A stretch of 64,000 bases of DNA from Turritopsis dohrnii (Eukaryota > Cnidaria > Hydrozoa > Anthoathecata > Oceaniidae): NCBI GenBank assembly GCA_027922465.2, contig BQMF02000045.1:434001-498000 (forward strand). Direction: 5' to 3'. The notes below the pieces were generated by a model. It was given only the letters and a program-made list of their open reading frames with translations, did no database searches and was not told the DNA's origin. Position numbers and translations under genes: made by a program. Positions 1-11,721 of the stretch are shown piece by piece (within the stretch, counting starts at the first letter, position 1; each line of letters opens with the position of its first letter).

Positions 1-420
1 GTCTCGAAATCCGTTTTCTGCGTTTTATTTGACTCTAACTAGTTGATTCATGATTTTAGATTTTGAGCGTATTAATAATTCCTCATTTTGTTCCTTTTTC
101 AGAAGTATACTAGTCTCCAAGGTGGTGTCGCTCGCTGCCCATGTTCACCCTAAGTTAAGTTCACGAAAAATAAAATCAAGGACTTGGCAACCAAAAGTCC
201 ACCCATGTTGTAGAACTCAAAAACCTGATCAAAAATGTATGGCCTTATTTTTCTACGTGTAACCGTTACAAAGATATCGCCGATCAAAAATTTTGATGAC
301 GCCACAGAGCTGCACACAGACGTCAAGCACAAAAGAATAAATAATTTCTCTCACAGCCCACATCTACGGTTTTGCACGACAGACAAACAAACAAACAGAC
401 AGACAGGCAGATAATCGAAT
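1..420 (-). mobile_element. Helitron-like non-autonomous element, inverted partial copy
   Basis: Reading the minus strand, this segment matches the repeat at about 4.9-5.6 kb. Both have a stretch with CATGGG, GCGAGCGAC and CCT blocks, and a second stretch around the words 'aaatctttgatc', 'gatatctctgcaacgg' and 'ctacaacatgggt'. The minus-strand end reads ...GGAGACTAG then T, which fits a Helitron 3' terminus (CTRR before T), at about position 110. The far end runs into an ACAG/ACAA simple repeat at about 382-412. No protein is encoded. The homology is seen directly; the class rests on the CTAG ends of the better copies at 5.6 and 10.66 kb. Confidence 0.55.
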
Positions 421-3011
421 ATTAACTTAATCATATGTGAAAAGAAATCTTTATTCCATAAGGTATTAGCCGAGTAGTCCCATATTTTCATCTCATTCTT
501 AGTATCAAGCATTTGGTAAAAATAACAACAGTCAGTGAAGCTACATACAGTTTTATAGAGGTCATTGCAACTAATTGAGCATTAACAACGAAGAAGTAAG
601 AGTGAATTAGATGATAAATAGGGCACCTTAATGGAGTCTTTTAAGTCGCCTAAGGGAGTGAAACTTGTTGATGCCAGTTAAATGACTTTTTGGGGAATCA
701 CTTTGACACTCTTCGGGGGGGGGGGGGGGGGGGGGGGGGGGGTCGAATCTAACTTCAATCAAGTTTCTAGACTTACATGCTAGTATGAAAGGTTTGTGAA
801 ACATAACAAAAGGCCTTTTAATTGAACGCGACAGTTAGAAAACTATTCAGTTTCAAAAAAATTAAGAGCTTAACAAAGATTGTATCAGAAGTAGCAGGAA
901 GTGATGCTTCTAAGTGTCAAAATGCTCTTTGAGAAAACAAACTGTAAATATATTCCTTGTATCTATCAACCATCTAAGTGAACAAAAAGTGAATTAATAT
1001 TTACATGCAATGCCGAACTTGGGGGACTATTTATATACTATAAGTTTGTGAACAACGTCATGGTTCACCTAGTTGCAATGCTTGTGAAACATGTACAGGA
1101 CACTTTGGAAGGAGTCAATGGATAGCATTGGCGCCAACACCTTTATAATAAAGCACTGATAACGTTAAAGGAAGTATACCACCAGTTTTGTTTCATTTTT
1201 CTGTGTTTCGGTTTTGTTTTTACTGATGAAGTTGAATTGTTCAATCCTGTTGATATTAGTTAGACTGGGAAATAATGGAAATTTACTTGTTTGCACATGC
1301 CGTAATTTAGTCGAAGTCAAAATGGAGCAAAATTAACTTAAATTAAAATTTGTTTCTTGCTACTACGCTCAAAAAGCTTACTAGATCTGCAAAAGACATC
1401 AGAATTTTAATTTAAATTTTATTGCGCAGCCAACACTCTAAGAAGATACGAGAGTGCTATCACATTAATAAGGAGTAAAAGTACAAGAACATTACCACAC
1501 AATGTCTGTAAAGATTCTTCAGATATCAGAAGATATACTACAGAAGATATTTCAGCGTTTGTTAACGCATGAGACCTTTCAAGTTTGAATTGTTTTTTCA
1601 CCTTTTTATGTCAATATATATGTATTTACCACTTGGATCTATGCAGAATATGTTCTATAATCATGGAAACGGGAATTTCATAGCCGTTATTTTCAATGAG
1701 TACATCGAATTCTAAAATGCGTTTTACTGAGAAAAAAGTGGTAAGTAAGCTGCAAAATGTCCTTCCACCACTATGCTGTAAATTCTCAAATATGGCCACT
1801 ACATAACCCATTTGTGTGTGTAGTTCTTGAGCTGATGAATTTCATTCAGAAATGTTGTTCTAATTCGTCAAATGTCATGAGCGATGACGTTATAGAAAGA
1901 CTTTCTATCATGTATAACTCGGCATAAACAGATAATTTCTATACGAACTTTTCATAACATTTAATCACTTCAAAAATGCAATCGAAAGTAGATATATCAA
2001 CAATTTTAGGGGGACTTTGTTTTTCTCTTTGGATGACATCATCAAAACCAAAATAGGTCCAGGAATTGGTTCTTAAACAAATTCAGATTTTCCGGTAAAG
2101 AATTTCGTGATAAGTATGTTCTAACGAACTAGTTTCAATTCAAAATAATTTCTCCTTCCCTTTTTCAGTGTTTTACGTCTCAACGCCTTGACTATTAAAG
2201 ATAATTACCAATATCTCAAAAACAAAAGATTGCGTAATGCCGTCTCAGCTAATGAAAAGATTTCAAATTTAAATTGTTTTCTCCATTTTATGTCAATATA
2301 TATGTACCACTTGAAGCTATGCAGAATGTGTTCCATAATGTTGGAAAGTATATAGAATATTCGGTATATCGAATTTTAAAATAATTTTTACTGAGAAAAA
2401 AAGTTGAGAAAGCTTATGGTGATACTGCTGTTGACGTCAACCTTCAAAAATCTTGAAAAAATGGTTGAATGCCATTTGAAATCAATCAATAAATTGAAAG
2501 CTTTAAACCGACATAGCATGATGATTTCTTTGCAAAAAAGTGATGAAAAAGATTAGCCTGAATCATTATATATTTTGTTTGCTTGCAATACTCGATAAAC
2601 TGACTTTTTCTATTATCAAACATGCAGATTTAGTGTAGAAGTTTGCAATTTCACAACATACAGTTCCACGTTCTATTACGCAATTAGAAGTTCCAAGATT
2701 GATCGATTTTGGAGGAAGATTTTCTGTTGTCGAAAACTATGTCCCTGAAAATTAGATTTTTCATAGCTTTGACATGACCCACCTTGGAAAAATATGCATA
2801 AAACGTTTGACCTAACTATGATATCGCCCAAGGTTTTGGCCCTTCGAAAAGAAAGTAGTAGCATAACAGGAACAGTTTTTGTTTTTCATCAACCTCCAGA
2901 ATAATTTTCATGCTCTAAGAGTTTGATAGATTTTATTGGTAAGCCATGGGCAACAGGTAATAGAAAAAACGTTTAATCATCCTGGAAACGAATGAGAGTG
3001 TATTTTAAGTA
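421..3011. other. Non-genic AT-rich DNA with a diverged direct repeat
   Basis: I see no gene here; open frames are short and unlike known proteins. Two diverged direct copies of about 150 bp lie at roughly 1576-1750 and 2262-2420. They share the words 'tatgtcaatatatatgta', 'accacttg', 'ctatgcagaat', 'atcgaatt' and 'tttttactgagaaaaaa', at an offset near 686 bp. They are probably an old duplication or two copies of an unknown repeat. Confidence 0.5.
715..742. repeat. Poly(G) tract of about 28 nt
   Basis: This is an uninterrupted G run following 'cttc' and ending at 'tcgaat'. Its length is prone to sequencing error. A second, shorter G run lies at about 35240-35265. Confidence 0.95.
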
Positions 3012-3430
3012 ACTTATTGGTAAAAAATCCGTCTGTAAAACAATTTGTCGGCAAAAAATGTTGTTGGTATTAAATATTCGTCACCAAAACAAAAATTTGT
3101 CACTTTTTACAGACGAAATTGTTTTTCCTGGCTCTTGAAACATGTTATAAAACTCATTTATTTCCAAATCAATTTTTCTCAATTGATTGTGAAAATTGCG
3201 GATTCTATTTTTCAATACTAATTTACACGAGTTACTATGGTGAGTAGAAGGATCTAAGGTGTCTTTATGTACCAAATGTAAACTACTACCCAAATGAAAA
3301 TACCAATTTGCCGGTATTAAAATTTAGACACTCAACAAAATACTTCGGTAAAACACTTCATCGGCAAAAAGTTTTTGCCACCAAGAGAAAAATTCTTTAC
3401 TTTTTACCGACAGACTTTTTACCGATAAGG
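3012..3430. mobile_element. Foldback/MITE-like element with CTTATYGGTAAAAA ends
   Basis: The left end reads CTTATTGGTAAAAA and the right end, reverse-complemented, reads CCTTATCGGTAAAAAGTC. The inner parts repeat GTCTGT, GTCGG and TAAAAAGT words in both orientations, giving a loose foldback. A related end (ACCTTATCGGGGATAA) bounds the element at 34641-34781. No coding sequence is present. No clear target duplication was found, so the exact limits are uncertain. Confidence 0.55.
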
Positions 3431-3470
3431 CAATAAATAAAACTTAGCTAACGTGGGATATGAAACTGTA

Positions 3471-3554
3471 ACGCTTATGACTAACCCTAACCCTAACCCT
3501 AACCCTGACTCTAACCCTAACAATAACAAAGAAAACCTAACAAGTCATAAGCGT
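3471..3554. repeat. Interstitial telomere-type repeat bounded by a 12-bp inverted repeat
   Basis: About seven units of CCCTAA (the TTAGGG vertebrate/cnidarian telomere type), two of them degenerate, lie at about 3481-3527. They are flanked by ACGCTTATGACT at 3471-3482 and its exact reverse complement AGTCATAAGCGT at 3543-3554. The tract may sit inside a small hairpin element or mark a repaired break. Confidence 0.8.
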
Positions 3555-4204
3555 AAACCACGGGGGCTGAAAATATTCTAGTGGGTCATTATTTTCTACC
3601 ACATGATCTCTGTTTCATCAGAAAGCCAATATGAGCAATCGAAGAACATTGCTCATAGTAGAAAGAATTTATACTTATTTTTTAAAATTCATCTTCGTTC
3701 AAACAGAAATATCATAAGGAATTTCCACTTCAAAGCATACATGCTCATTACGAGAATCAAGTGTACTTTCGTCAATGTCATTGTCTTCATACCAGGAGAA
3801 ATCAATGAATACGAATATTATTCTCGTCAAATCATAAAACACAAACTTATTTTTATAATTCTAATAATTTTGATAATTATGCAGAATTGATAAAAAGACA
3901 TTACCTGAATTCCCACACGAAAAAGTAACAGTAGATCTCGAGATTTGAATTACGGTTTTTATTACGGAGGACAATAGACTTCCATACATAGCGCGAAATT
4001 TTAAATTCAAAATTTAAATTCAACTTTGTATACGGCCACCATTAATTACAACACGGATGGTACAAAGGAAATTTCATCGATGTTATTCTATCTCTTTTTG
4101 TATTTCTATGCAGAGATTTACTCAAAAAAAAGTTTTTGATGACGTCCCTGATCCGTCCTCAAAATAATTATGCAAAACCTTTTCATCACCAAATCACGTG
4201 AATC
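3555..4204. other. Non-genic DNA, nothing recognised
   Basis: Low-complexity AT-rich sequence. The longest open frame (3603-3890) has biased composition and no recognisable domain. Confidence 0.4.
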
Positions 4205-4310
4205 GCAGACCCCAGTAGTAGATTTTGTGATAGGTCACAGACGGACCCGAACCCACAACCTCCGGTGTGTCAGCAGAACCTGCTACCCTTATGCCAGCGA
4301 TGCCGGTTGT
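4205..4310 (-). mobile_element. tRNA-derived SINE head (partial)
   Basis: On the minus strand a pol III A-box-like word TGGCATAAGGG (4286-4296) is followed 32 nt later by a B-box GGTTCGGGTCC (4243-4253). The surrounding sequence resembles tRNA arms. The window is too diverged for a functional tRNA, with no proper acceptor stem. Similar heads occur at 23.4 kb (-) and 50.05 kb (+), although these are not obviously one family. Confidence 0.55.
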
Positions 4311-4488
4311 CAAAATGTTTAAAAACTCTTTTTTGATGCTTCAACAGAATTTGCAGAAATCTTTCTGCCCGTAAATGCATCTTGTTTCGTAATTTCGCAT
4401 CTTTGTGTCAGAGCTTGGTAAGACTTCATAAAATGGTTTTAACTTAAGCAAATGATTAATGATAATTTACTGAAGCCAGTTTAACAAA

Positions 4489-5089
4489 ATGAATAGGCAA
4501 CTCCAACTGAAATTGACTGTTTTGTTGGTTTCTTTTGTTTTGTTTTTTTGTTTTTTATCCACACATTTGTTTACACATTTGTTTCCTTATCGAATGCAAG
4601 TACTATGTCCATCGGCTATATTTGATGGTAGTTTCATAATTAATGTTTTCCGATCTATCTTATTGCAGTCGAGTAGTAACTTTGGAAGGAAGGTATCAAT
4701 TTGTTTTGAATTAACATTTTGTAATGTTTGGTTTCGTATGTCTGGGTAAACAGTTCTGTGTTATATATTGCCATTTTTTTACATTAAAGTTACTTCTCTT
4801 CTGCGTATAAATATATTATTCTGAGCCATGTTGCTATTTGTTTCTGTTTTTAATCTTCTGAATGTAAGAAATGAATTAAAAAATTAATGCCTGTAGAAAC
4901 TTTTACACGAGTTAAATTTCGCAACACAATGCATACTGAACATGGGTGGCGAGCGACGCCGCCTGGGATGTTTTTGAGTTGCGATTCTATGATTTATTTT
5001 TTCGTCACGGGGTACGTACACGGGAATGGTGGATTTGACCTAATGTTTTCGAAGTTAAGTTCGGTAAAAAGTTTTTACCCGGGATACTA
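4489..5089 (+). mobile_element. Helitron-like element, 3' portion (copy 1 of head-to-tail run)
   Basis: From about 4670 to 5089 the sequence is nearly identical to 10225-10660. It ends with the palindrome GGTAAAAAGTTTTTACC, then CGGGATACTA. A hairpin a few bases before a CTRR end is the Helitron 3' signature; here the final G is lost where the next element begins. The 5' limit is not clear and may lie upstream of 4489. No Rep/Helicase protein is present, so the element is non-autonomous. Confidence 0.6.
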
Positions 5090-5654
5090 TCTATATATAC
5101 TAATTCGCTTTGTGTGTCACACTTTTATTTTAGAGAGTGATATATTTGTTTAATTTTTACGGTCATCGTCCTCTTATGTGCGCGTAAAACCACGTAGAGG
5201 CGAGAGACACTTTTTTCACGATCGTTCCAAAAGCACGTGGCATCATTTGACGTCAGTTTGTTTTATGATCACGGGGAATCATTGCATTGCAGCCCCAATC
5301 GAACGTGACGTTTTTGGGGAACTATCTCGAGAACCAATAGGGATAACTGATGTTTTTTAGGGTCCGCGATACGGGCGATGGGGTGACGCAACATTTGGGT
5401 CTAAATTTTATTTGGTACTGCAGATATGACGTCATCAAAATCTTTGATCCAGGATATCTCTGCAACGGTTGGTCGTAGCGAAACGATCCCATACACTTTT
5501 TTGATCAGTTTTTCGAGCTCTACAACATGGGTACATTTTTGAGTTGCGATTCCATGATTTATTTTTCGTCACGGGGTACGTACACGGGAATGGTGGATTT
5601 GACCTAATGTTTTCGAAGTTAAGTTCGGTAAAAAGGTTTTACCCGGGATACTAG
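5090..5654 (+). mobile_element. Helitron-like element, complete short copy (copy 2)
   Basis: It starts with TC TATATATACTAATTCGC and 'tttgtgtgtcacac', directly abutting copy 1. It ends with hairpin GGTAAAA-AGG-TTTTACC followed by CGGGATACTAG at 5651-5654. It is 565 bp long and non-coding. The inner part (about 5340-5540) is the piece that matches, inverted, the left edge of the window. The TC start and CTAG end agree with Helitron termini. Confidence 0.7.
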
Positions 5655-7693
5655 TCTTATTATACTAATTCGCTTTGTGTGTCACACTTTTATTTTAGAG
5701 AGTGATATATTTGGTTTTTCTTTCACGGTCAAAACCGTCTTATTTTTTCCCTTTTCGTCGTAAAGCCACGCTGATTTTTCGCGATTAGTATATGCTCCTC
5801 CGTTTTGTTATTTTTGGTTTGCGCAGTGGAAATCAGCCGAAAAACGTCTTTGGAGGAGTGCGAGCAATGCAATCTTCTTCGTTCGAAATTTGTCAACGAT
5901 CATTTCGTGAGCAAGAAACTTCACGAAGAAGACGTGTTTCTTTTTGTATACGAATATTTTAATTTAAATTTGATTGTTTTAGGCAGCAAATCGACGAAAG
6001 AACTGACGAAGAAACACAGGTTTGTATGCACGAAGGTATTGTTATTATTATAAAACGTTTTATTATCGTGTTTATTGCTAAACTTTTACTCTTATTAATA
6101 AAAGAACACGGGTAGCACGTGTAAGTGAGTTAGTTGTTTGTTTACAATGAAAAATCATATTTAGATATACAGAAGAAGTGCAGTGAAGTTTTTAAAAATT
6201 AGCTGCAGAAAGATCGAACGAACAAAAAGTATTATTATTAAACTTTTATTTTTGATTAATAAAAGAACAAGTTAGGTATATGTATTTGTATTTAAATGTA
6301 TTTAAATGTTTGTTTACGTTTTAGTTATCGCTATACAGAAGAAAGTGTAGTGAAGAAATGCAGAACGAAATGATGTTTATTTACACAGTAAGGAATGGTT
6401 TTAATTTAGTTTTGAAAGATTAAATACTATAGCTTTGCAGGGGCGGATCTAGGATTTTTTAAGGGTTAGGCAAATTTTTTTTGCCAAACACACATAAAGG
6501 CGCAATCGATGAAATTTACGCCAGTTTACGCCCAATCTACTACATACTTTTCGAAATGTAAAAAATATTAACTCGAATTCATTCGTCCTAACGTAAAGAG
6601 TGTTATAATGCAAGCCTGTATTGTTGCACTAATGGAATAAGGGAAATAAACAAAAGAAAACTAATTGAGTATGAATGGAATGTATTGAACTACTTTATGT
6701 AGGCCAAAATAATATTTTCTGCCAGATTGCAGGTTAAGTAAATAACCAATAAATTACTTCATCTGTTATCTTCTTCATTTTCTTGATTGCTTGTACATGA
6801 ACAGGAAGAATCCATCAAATGAAAACATACTTGTAATGAATCAAATAAATGAATTTTCAATCACCTATATATACCATGATAGATTGGAGCACTCAGATAA
6901 ATACATGATATTTCATCTATGTACTGGTCAAGATGGTCAGATAGAAAGAAAAGAAAAGAAATTATGTTAAGAAATAGAGTAAAATGACCAAAATCAAAGT
7001 TAGAGACAAGCTCCTTGATCATTATCCGGCAGCAAAATAAAAACATATTTCTGCACTAGGCGTTCATCAAATCAAATAGTATATATATATACCCTACCCT
7101 AAAAATGATCCATGGTTAAATAATTATGTCAACCACAATATAGTAAAAAATGGTGTTTCCAGAAATCCCTGAGACAAGTCCAAGAACCTATATATAAAAC
7201 TACACAACAACAGATAAATTATGTACTGCTTCCTCTTTAATAAGAGCTACAACATTTTTTCCAGAATTTAATGTAGCATAGGAAACAAGAAGTCAAACTA
7301 AAACATTATGTAATTACCTTTTTCAAAAGAAGACATAACATAGGTTTTTGTAAAATGAAAGAATAAATCCAAAGATGTTAAAGTGTTCCTGCATCCAAAA
7401 TGATTTTTCGAGGGATGATAGAATGCACAAAGTTGTTTCAGAAGTCTTATAGTTTTTGGAAATTCTGTTTCCTTGGGCAGATATTTTGATTTAAAAATCA
7501 TAAAATCATACAATACATATGTATAAGAATAAGATTTTTATTCTTTGTTTATGTGTATAAACTCTCAATATATTATAACTTCATTTTCTTATCACTCACT
7601 CAGAGTGAAAGCCCTTTCTCTCTATAGTAAATTAAAAAGATATAGTATTAATGATAACTTGCGATGAGAAGTTTAACCTATATACTTATTATA

Positions 7694-7855
7694 CAGTGGC
7701 GGATCTGCAGGTATGTCGAAATTTGTGTAGAAGAGTGTTAGCAATCTAACCATAAAAGAAAAGTGTTCAAATAATCCCATTGGCAATATAAATCGAATTC
7801 ACATATCTTAATGCTCTCCTACACACATTTCGACATACCTCTACATCCGCCACTG
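7694..7855. mobile_element. 162-bp MITE nested in the hAT-like element
   Basis: The ends are near-perfect inverted repeats: CAGTGGCGGATCTGCAGGTA... against CAGTGGCGGATGTAGAGGTA..., and both continue through TGTCGAAAT. A 5-bp target duplication, TTATA, is present at 7689-7693 and 7856-7860. The CAGTGGCGGA end is related in style to the host element's CAGGGGCGGA. Confidence 0.85.
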
Positions 7856-8656
7856 TTATATACATCATAAAATATGCATTGCATAAAGTGAATGTAAGAT
7901 TTCGAAAATTAAATACATATCTCAGAAACTGGAAGTAAGTAATACTAACAAGAGGCTTTTTGATCTCTATCATATTGGTTCATATCATTTTGGACACAGG
8001 ATCCTTTTAAAGTTCTTAAATTCAAAACCAGACAGTCATCTCGAACCAAGAAAAATTATGCTGAACTGTACAAATAAGTTTACCAGGTACAGATACTGGT
8101 GCTAATAAAACCATGCAGCTGCCTACGCAAAACAACTCAGAAAAATAACAATGACTTTGTGTATTATAAACTCAGTCATTCAAACGTAACTCCATAACAT
8201 TTACAGATGCATTTTTGGTTAACAGAAACAGATACCAAAAATATTTATATACATCATTATCAATAAAAAATAGGCTTCGGTTCAGTTGACACAAACAAAC
8301 TTATATATACATAGCTGAACTAATAATTAACTGTCGTCATACTTATGGTCAACAAATTATGGTGCTAATAATCCATGGTAATCATTTATATTACATAAAA
8401 AATAATAAAACACTTGCTTTAAAGCAGCCACAATGTTTTCATTTCGCAAAAGCAAAAGAAGAGACATAACTCGAAAAAAATGCTTTTCCTAGATTTTGAA
8501 GTCAGTTTTCAACGGATGTATTAAGTGAATTCAAAATTTCCTAATTAATACTTCATTATTGCTATCAAAAGCTGCAACGATGTTTTCTAGCGAATCCATG
8601 TTGAACTGGGTCTAATTCGAAGGTCTCCCACGGTCGTTTTGAGCAGATTTGGTGAC

Positions 8657-8818
8657 CATTCATTCAATAAAGTGTGTAAACCCATGGTTGTACCTTAGGC
8701 AAATTTTCTTCTGGTTCATTCATTTAAAGTGTGTAAACCCATGGCTCCTTAGGCAAATTTTCTTCCAGTTCATTCATTAAAGTGTGTAAACCCGGGGCTC
8801 CTTAGGCAAATTTTCTTC
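8657..8818. repeat. Minisatellite, three units of about 54-58 bp
   Basis: Three tandem units each contain TTCATTCA(T)TAAAGTG, GTGTAAACCC and CCTTAGGCAAATTTTCTTC. The last two differ by a few bases; the first has a short insertion (TTGTA). They lie near the right end of the hAT-like element and echo its terminal TTAGGCAAA words. Confidence 0.85.
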
Positions 8819-10660
8819 ACCTAAGGTGAGCGTTAGGCACTAGTCTGTGTTGTCAATGTGACTATGAGAAGTCGTTTTCGGGGCAGAGATCACTACCTAT
8901 AAACTCAAGCTGTAAAAAACATTAATTTTTAACATCATGGCGCGCGCCGCGCCTCGCCGGGAGAATAATAATCGTATTATTTGGGAAAGAAAGGATCGGG
9001 CGGATTGGATGCGGAAATCTCTTGATATTTTCGATTATTTTCTGATTATTGTAATACAATACCTTTTTCATACAATTTTATGAAAAACATTATTTAACTG
9101 ATTTTGGGTTAGGCATTTGCCTAAGTTGCCTAACCCTGGATCCGCCCCTGGCTTTGAATAGATATCTTATTATATGAGTTCTTTCGTTTAGTTTATATGC
9201 TACTGGATGAAAAACGAAGACCAGAGTAATTTGTTTTGGTAACGCGCGCTATCATTATTTTTATAATTAGCAAAGAAGATTTGATTTGATTTATTTATTT
9301 ACAGATCAATTAAAAATGGTCCCACAGCTATGACTGTTTTCCTTTCTCATGGCTGTGGAAGTAGGGAACGTGTTATGCTGTCAAATTGTATCTATTGACG
9401 ATGTTTGATGCTTTGTCTGCATGCCTTTCTGCCAGCCATTTATGCCTTTTGTTTTGGTTTGCTTAAATATGGTTGCAGTAGTAGTAAGTATTGTAGCTGT
9501 TCTTTACTGAAATCTTTTTTTTTTAGGTCATAAAAGAAAAAGTGTAGCTATTTATAAACGAAATTTATAAATGTATAAATGAAACACATGTTATGTTGAG
9601 AAGGTTATTTAAAAGAAGAATTGATTATGTATTTCATTGCGATTGTACTACAAAAAAGAAGCATTGCTGGGGTATATTTTTCTTCAGTTTATATTTGTTT
9701 ACGGCATTCATTATTTTGTGTTATGTTAATTGCTACATACATACTTGCTAGGTATATAAGTTTAGCATTATGTTTTTATTTGTTGCTTTTAAGATCTTCT
9801 GGGTATTCAATTATGGTTTTGGTCAAAGTAAAATGCCCATTTTGTTGTTTCAATTATTTTTATTAATTTGATGTTTGGTTGTGTATGCCAGGTAAAAGTC
9901 TTTATTCTGTTCAGCTCCAGTGTTGAGTGAACCCGTATTGACTCACAGTATCGGTTGACTTTATAGACCAAATTTTGTTTTTAATTGTTATCTTTAGGAT
10001 AAATGCGTACTTGAATTTTCTTTTTGTTTTTTCTTTCTTTTTGTTTTATTTTTTATTTCAATATTGTTATAGCATGATTAGGTTTTCGGTATTACAATTC
10101 AAGTATTAATTTTTTAGGTAATAAAAAAAAAAAGCATAAAGAAATGAAACTCATGGTTTTAATCATGGCGTTGATGGTTTTGGGAAGAACAGACTACATT
10201 TCATTTCAAAAATTCATTAATGGTCGAGTAGTAACTTTGGAACAAAAGAAAAAGTTGGAAGGTATCAATTTGTTTTGAATTAACATTTTGTAATGTTTGG
10301 TTTCGTATGTCTGGGTAAACAGTTCTGTGTTATATATTGCCATTTTTTTTACATTAAAGTTACTTCTCTTCTGCGTATAAATATATTATTTTGAGCCATG
10401 TTGCTATTTGTTTCTGTTTTTAATCTTCTGAATGTAAGAAATGAATTAAAAAATTAATGCCTGTAGAAACTTTTACACGAGTTAAATTTTGCAACACAAC
10501 GCATACTGAACATGGGTGGCGAGCGACGCCGCCTGGGATGTTTTTGAGTTGCGATTCTATGATTTATTTTTTCGTCACGGGGTACGTACACGGGAATGGT
10601 GGATTTGACCTAATGTTTTCGAAGTTAAGTTCGGTAAAAAGTTTTTACCCGGGATACTAG

Positions 10661-11040
10661 TTTATATATAATTGGCATATACTAAACCAACATTCTTTAC
10701 CTATTTTAGAACTCAACATGACTTCTGGCCTTGTTTTGTCCATCTTTTCTTGTGACCCCGCGAAACGGTATGAGAGTCCCACTGAACGCGGTTATACTGT
10801 AATCATTTGAAAGAAGAAGAATATGAAAGATTTTATGTATGTGATTATGATTAATATAGATGGCGTTCGCAAATATAAATCATCACGTTATCTGTGACCT
10901 TACCTTGGGAAAGATTGACACATATGGTTTTAGGTATCCTAAACATTAGCATAAACTTCCGTCTTCTACTTTCGGTTTGCAATGTAGCCATCGTTATGTA
11001 TTAAACGAAATGGTACACTAACTTATTAAAAACACATTAA
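10661..11040. other. Non-genic DNA, nothing recognised
   Basis: No coding sequence, repeat structure or RNA signal was identified. Confidence 0.35.
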
Positions 11041-11420
11041 ACTTTTGGTGCGCTATTATGTATGGTGTCGTGGTTAGTACCTTCGCATGTGGCCGCTGTG
11101 ACACGTGTTCAAGTGCAGTCATGTCGCATCTCAATACTTAACTCTCATACGTTCTAAAATCAGTATATCAGCGCATTAGGAGCCACAGACTGACTGCTTA
11201 CTGGTCATCGGGCAAATTAGCGCAATGCTCTACGTATTTCTGGCGGAAAGTCAACTACTAGTTGCAAGTCGGTGTGCAGAAGAACCAAACAGTACTGATG
11301 GAAGGCCACGGACTACAAACTCTCGGTTACTTACTTGCTTATGGCGACCTGACAGTTCTCGAAAGTGTAGATTATCAAGTGCTCTGACAGACGAAATATT
11401 TAATAACGAATGAGATTAAA
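11041..11420 (+). mobile_element. Possible degenerate tRNA-derived SINE
   Basis: An A-box-like TGGTTAGTACC (about 11071-11081) is followed about 25 nt later by a weak B-box TGTTCAAGTGC (about 11106). The following 300 bp is unusually GC-balanced for the region. This is a weak call; it could be a different repeat. Confidence 0.3.
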
Positions 11421-11721
11421 AGTTTCTCTTGCAACCGAAGTTGTCACAGAGCTAAGAAACCTTTGTGATGTCAAAAGATGAGCAGCATCTGAATTTTCTT
11501 AACTTTTGTAATTTGCTTAACATTTTTTACTTACTTTCGTAAAGTAATCAAAGTTACTACATGTCTTATAATGTGTATAGTTTAATCCACATACTTGATG
11601 ATATACCTCATCAGTGTTCACTTGATTCAATCCCCACAAATGCTTTTGAGAAATTTTTGCAAGTTATAAAGTGCATAGTTTTAAGGTGCATTAATGAAGT
11701 TGATAACCGTGGCGACCCTGT
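11421..11721. other. Non-genic DNA, nothing recognised
   Basis: Short AT-rich spacer between two repeat elements. Confidence 0.35.

Larger units (their letters stand above)
6438..9150. mobile_element. hAT-like DNA transposon, 6-bp target duplication, no intact transposase
   Basis: The terminal inverted repeats are CAGGGGCGGATCTAGG on the left and CAGGGGCGGATCCAGG on the right strand, a 15/16 match. Both are followed by a GGGTTAGGC word. The element is flanked by an exact 6-bp duplication, GCTTTG at 6432-6437 and 9151-9156. These ends suit a hAT-type element, in which 5-8-bp duplications are known. No transposase frame could be found over 2.7 kb, so it is non-autonomous or decayed. It contains a nested MITE (7694-7855) and a minisatellite (8657-8818). 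Confidence 0.75.
5655..10660 (+). mobile_element. Helitron-like element, long copy (copy 3) with nested insertions
   Basis: The 5' end (TCTTATTATACTAATTCGC, then 'tttgtgtgtcacac') repeats the start of copy 2, and the 3' end (hairpin at 10633-10649, CTAG at 10657-10660) repeats its finish. The body carries two diverged tandem units of about 150 bp at 6060-6220 and 6225-6360, sharing 'ttaataaaagaaca', 'gtttgttta' and 'cagaagaa'. It also carries the 2.7-kb hAT-like insert at 6438-9150. An open frame at 5805-6053 (82 residues, including LEECEQCNLLRSKF) could be captured host coding sequence but is not recognised. No replicase or helicase frame is visible. Confidence 0.6.

Noticed and set aside
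8657..8818. Three regular repeats as a possible array
   Set aside because: Contiguous minisatellite inside a transposon; no spacers.
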